16,273 nucleotides of DNA, taken from the NCBI GenBank assembly GCA_964595945.1, contig CAZQSL010000086.1, positions 1-16,273 on the forward strand, in the 5' to 3' direction. The notes under the pieces were generated by a model. That model had not been told where the DNA came from, did no database searches, and saw nothing but the letters and a program-made list of their open reading frames with translations. Positions 13,507-16,273 of the stretch are shown one piece after another. The stretch's first letter is position 1, and every line of letters starts with the position of its first letter. The position numbers and the translations under genes are program-made. The DNA is from CAZQSL01 sp964595945. GTDB lineage: Bacteria > UBP15 > UBA6099 > JAJRTR01.

Positions 13507-16273
13507 ATGCGAAAACAACTGCTGTTGACATTGACACTGTTTTTCGCTTTTGTGATGGGCGTATCTCAAAGAGCATACGGCGGATTCACTTTCAACATAC
13601 CCACGGTACCGTTCACGCCCAAGATCGTGTCGATCTCCAATCAGAACCCCGTAGTGGGGCTTACGACCTTCAAGGTATACGCAAAAATCACCGGCGACAC
13701 ACAGATGGAAGCCTGCTGCAAGGGAGTATGCACGCACCAGTGCGCCCCGAACTGCGACTGGGGAAGCATGGAGTGCCTGCTGTCGGATTTTACCGGTATC
13801 CCCGATCCGCGCATTGTCCCCAACCCCACCTGCATACCCAACATCATCGACACATCCGGCGGGACCAACCCCACTGTATGTGGTGGAAAATCCGGCAACC
13901 CGAGGGTATACTATTACTTTTCCTCGGACGCTTCGCAGCGATACTATTCCGATATGATATACAACACATCCACCGGATTGTTCGAAGCTGAAGTCAACTT
14001 CGAAGGACACGTCGAAGGCGAGGAAGTGACCTACTACATAATAGCGACCGACAACAGGGGCAATGTCGTAACACAGGTGCCGGATATCAACAATGCCCCC
14101 TGCACTTCATTTCAGACATGGAGCTCCGAGTATCAGACCCCTGCGCTTAACAACTGTTACTTCGTGAACAGCTACGACGGATGCGGAGGGTCTTTCGTCA
14201 ATGTCACCGAAGGCACCCCCTACACTTGCTACTCGCAAAACTACACCGTTAACGATCCTGAAAACGACACCTGCGGCACGACCGGCGCCCCCAATACCGA
14301 TACGGATGTCGCAGACATCCTCGGCATCACGGTAGGCGCCGGAAAAGGCTATCAGGATATGCCCACCTCCGATGTTATATGCTCAAAAATCAAGCTCGCG
14401 GCCAATCCCCCGTCACCATCTGACCAGCAAAGCGGCGACATGGATGGATATGTGATGGTCTTCTTCAATCCTGATATCCCCGATGCCAACCCGGCCGACA
14501 TATATATGCCCAACGCGTTTGCCATCACCTATGTCCCCGAAGTATCGAATATCATCTCGGACCTTGTCGTCGCGCTGTGGGACGGCGAATGTGTCACAAA
14601 CCCCAACACTACCGCTACCGACATGCTCGATGAATGCCCTATAATGAAAGGGCTGAGAACGGAACTTCAGGTCGGCGCGCAAAACGGCGAATTGAAATTC
14701 ATCGCAAAAAATGACCTCGGAGTTGGCGGCAAGACCATACTTGGAAACTCTTCCAACACATACAGGGCGATCATCGCGACGGGAGGTCTCGACGTGTCAG
14801 CCGAAACTCCCTTCTGGTTCGTCGATCTTTCGACAGGGATATCGCTGATCAAGTCCAACCAGCGCGCGATGATACAACCGCCGTCACGCCCTTCCGCTCC
14901 CATTGTCAAGGATTCGCGATGCGTTACGGGAGGCGTGGAATCGAACACTGCCGTATGTCCGCAGAGCGTAGTGAAACCAGCAAGCAATACCTGCCGGGTA
15001 TATCTCGCTCCCTCGCCAGACGCCGGTCCTCCCTCAGACCCCAATCAGGGATTCGTCGGCAATTATAAAGTCTATCACAATACTGTCGACAGCATACAGG
15101 CCGCCATGTCGCTCGGGCCCGTAGCCACCATCACGACCAATCTTAGAATCGACCAGCAATTCGACTTCACGATAGACCAGGACAGTCTCGACGGTAAAAC
15201 GCATTATTTCTATTTCTCCGCGCAAAACAAGGAATACCTCACAAACCCCGACTACGAAACGGAATGGTTCAACCTTTCGCGAGCGATCTGCACGGTCGAA
15301 GACTGGGAAATGCCGGCCCCCCCGACAGGGTTTTCATGTGAAACACCGGCAGGATATGACGAAAGATGCTACTGCACATGGCAGGCTGACACGGCCTCAG
15401 ACCCTTCTCTCAAGGGATTCACTGTCTACAGAGACGGCATACCTGCCAACACCTCGCTCATCATGGCAAGCAGCAGCATATATGACTATTCGTACAACGA
15501 CACCAAAAATCTCACACTCGGACAGAGCGTCAATTACTCAGTGACCGCCACGGATGCCGGTGGAAATGAAACATCGAAAACTGCCTCTGGCGTGGCATCC
15601 TCCTGCATAGTGTCCGACAGAAAACCACCCGAAAAAGTCGAACCAAGCATCGTCCTCAAAACAGGCAATCTCGCCGTGGATATCACATGGAGCAACAACC
15701 CCCTTTCGCCGGATGTCAACTCATACAATGTCTACGAATGCAAAGTCTCCACCACAATAGCGGACGAGTGCAACACCCCGACAGTGTCCGCCTCCAACTA
15801 TAAACTGATCGCGCCCAACGTATCAGCCGACGGCACCCTCATGGTGCCAGCGACATATTCTTTCACTGATGGCACGATTATGTGCTACTGGATCGAAGCT
15901 TGCGACAACTGCGTCGCCGAAGGCACCTGCCCGTCCCAATCCATGCCGAACTGTTCCAACTTCTCTACAGTCAAATCCAACAGGGTATGTCTGCCCATCA
16001 CAACTACGATCGATACTAAATACCCGAGTTATGTCCCCTCTGTTGCCGCCTCTGCCGTCCCCGAAGGCGGAAAATGTCAAATCGACTGGGAAAGAATCAT
16101 ATCGGATGAATCCGGAGCCTTTGCAAACCCGACTTTCCCGGACCCTGACGAACTTGCCGGATATAAGGTTTTCAGGGCAAACAGCATCGGCAACAGTTGC
16201 GAAAGCGTCGTATTCGATCCCAACTCGGACACACCCATTACCACAGAGTCAATCAGCGCACTGACATACGTTG
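13507..16273 (+). CDS. Large secreted cysteine-rich multidomain protein (paralogue B), 3'-truncated by window edge
   Basis: Second copy of the preceding protein family; 922 codons are visible and the frame is still open at the window end. Residues 1-25 are a signal peptide (MRKQLLL, hydrophobic core, AYG before Gly26). Mature residues align with paralogue A almost throughout: FTFNIPTVPFTP, an identical CCKGVCTHQCAPNC (70-83), VTYYIIATDNRGN, and a GDMDGY block where 31 of 36 residues are identical. Fibronectin-III-like modules start near residues 600, 705 and 830 (for example DPSLKGFTVYRDG and VTATDAGGNETS). GGAG (13494-13497) lies 9 nt before the ATG; the in-frame ATG at 13498 directly abuts that site and is less likely. 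Whether it also ends in a dockerin cannot be seen. It is separated from A by a terminator and 231 bp. Function unknown; surface or extracellular role inferred. Confidence 0.88.
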   Translation, partial: MRKQLLLTLTLFFAFVMGVSQRAYGGFTFNIPTVPFTPKIVSISNQNPVVGLTTFKVYAKITGDTQMEACCKGVCTHQCAPNCDWGSMECLLSDFTGIPDPRIVPNPTCIPNIIDTSGGTNPTVCGGKSGNPRVYYYFSSDASQRYYSDMIYNTSTGLFEAEVNFEGHVEGEEVTYYIIATDNRGNVVTQVPDINNAPCTSFQTWSSEYQTPALNNCYFVNSYDGCGGSFVNVTEGTPYTCYSQNYTVNDPENDTCGTTGAPNTDTDVADILGITVGAGKGYQDMPTSDVICSKIKLAANPPSPSDQQSGDMDGYVMVFFNPDIPDANPADIYMPNAFAITYVPEVSNIISDLVVALWDGECVTNPNTTATDMLDECPIMKGLRTELQVGAQNGELKFIAKNDLGVGGKTILGNSSNTYRAIIATGGLDVSAETPFWFVDLSTGISLIKSNQRAMIQPPSRPSAPIVKDSRCVTGGVESNTAVCPQSVVKPASNTCRVYLAPSPDAGPPSDPNQGFVGNYKVYHNTVDSIQAAMSLGPVATITTNLRIDQQFDFTIDQDSLDGKTHYFYFSAQNKEYLTNPDYETEWFNLSRAICTVEDWEMPAPPTGFSCETPAGYDERCYCTWQADTASDPSLKGFTVYRDGIPANTSLIMASSSIYDYSYNDTKNLTLGQSVNYSVTATDAGGNETSKTASGVASSCIVSDRKPPEKVEPSIVLKTGNLAVDITWSNNPLSPDVNSYNVYECKVSTTIADECNTPTVSASNYKLIAPNVSADGTLMVPATYSFTDGTIMCYWIEACDNCVAEGTCPSQSMPNCSNFSTVKSNRVCLPITTTIDTKYPSYVPSVAASAVPEGGKCQIDWERIISDESGAFANPTFPDPDELAGYKVFRANSIGNSCESVVFDPNSDTPITTESISALTYV

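Noticed and set aside
1..16273. tRNA or rRNA genes, CRISPR arrays, insertion sequences, prophage or transposase genes
   Set aside because: No cloverleaf, regularly spaced short repeats, terminal inverted repeats or transposase motifs were seen; coding sequence accounts for nearly all of the window.

Overview
The window is a bacterial chromosome fragment of fairly high GC content with dense coding. It carries amino-acid biosynthesis genes, a small regulator plus aminotransferase unit, a tRNA synthetase, and two very large exported cysteine-rich proteins. Shine-Dalgarno sites, signal peptides and a near-consensus sigma-54 promoter fit a bacterium, probably with a Gram-negative-type envelope. 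No gene here identifies the phylum. Dockerin and fibronectin-III-like surface proteins beside ordinary housekeeping genes fit an environmental or uncultivated lineage, but that is inference.

Positions 3-4559 (+ strand) hold branched-chain and lysine biosynthesis: the 3' part of ilvB, then the small subunit ilvN/ilvH, a strong terminator, leuA, and dapB after another hairpin. IlvB and IlvN/H together form acetolactate synthase, which starts valine, leucine and isoleucine synthesis. LeuA diverts 2-ketoisovalerate to leucine. DapB acts in diaminopimelate/lysine synthesis. ilvC, which often sits between ilvN and leuA, is absent. Hairpins between the genes suggest several transcripts rather than one long operon.

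Positions 4560-6900 (+ strand) hold a TetR-family regulator followed 18 bp later by a DegT/DnrJ/EryC1/StrS-type PLP aminotransferase. A perfect 16-bp palindrome lies on the regulator's first codons and a second, larger inverted repeat lies about 110 bp upstream. Both are candidate operators. A perfect 32-bp palindrome with A/T tails closes the unit and probably terminates transcription in both directions, because the next gene, gltX (- strand, 7097-8584), converges on it.

Positions 8585-9048 are a 464-bp divergent intergenic region. On the + strand it carries a near-consensus -24/-12 sigma-54 promoter and, about 100-150 bp upstream of the predicted start, clustered inverted and direct repeats that could bind an enhancer-binding protein.

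Positions 9049-16273 (+ strand) hold two tandem paralogues, called A and B here. Each has a signal peptide, the same novel cysteine-rich N-terminal region (with an identical 14-residue CC-x3-C-x3-C-x3-C motif) and a chain of fibronectin-III-like modules. Copy A (1408 aa) ends in a type-I dockerin-like module. Copy B runs off the window after 922 codons, so its C-terminus is unknown. This pair, with its sigma-54 control, is the most unusual part of the window.
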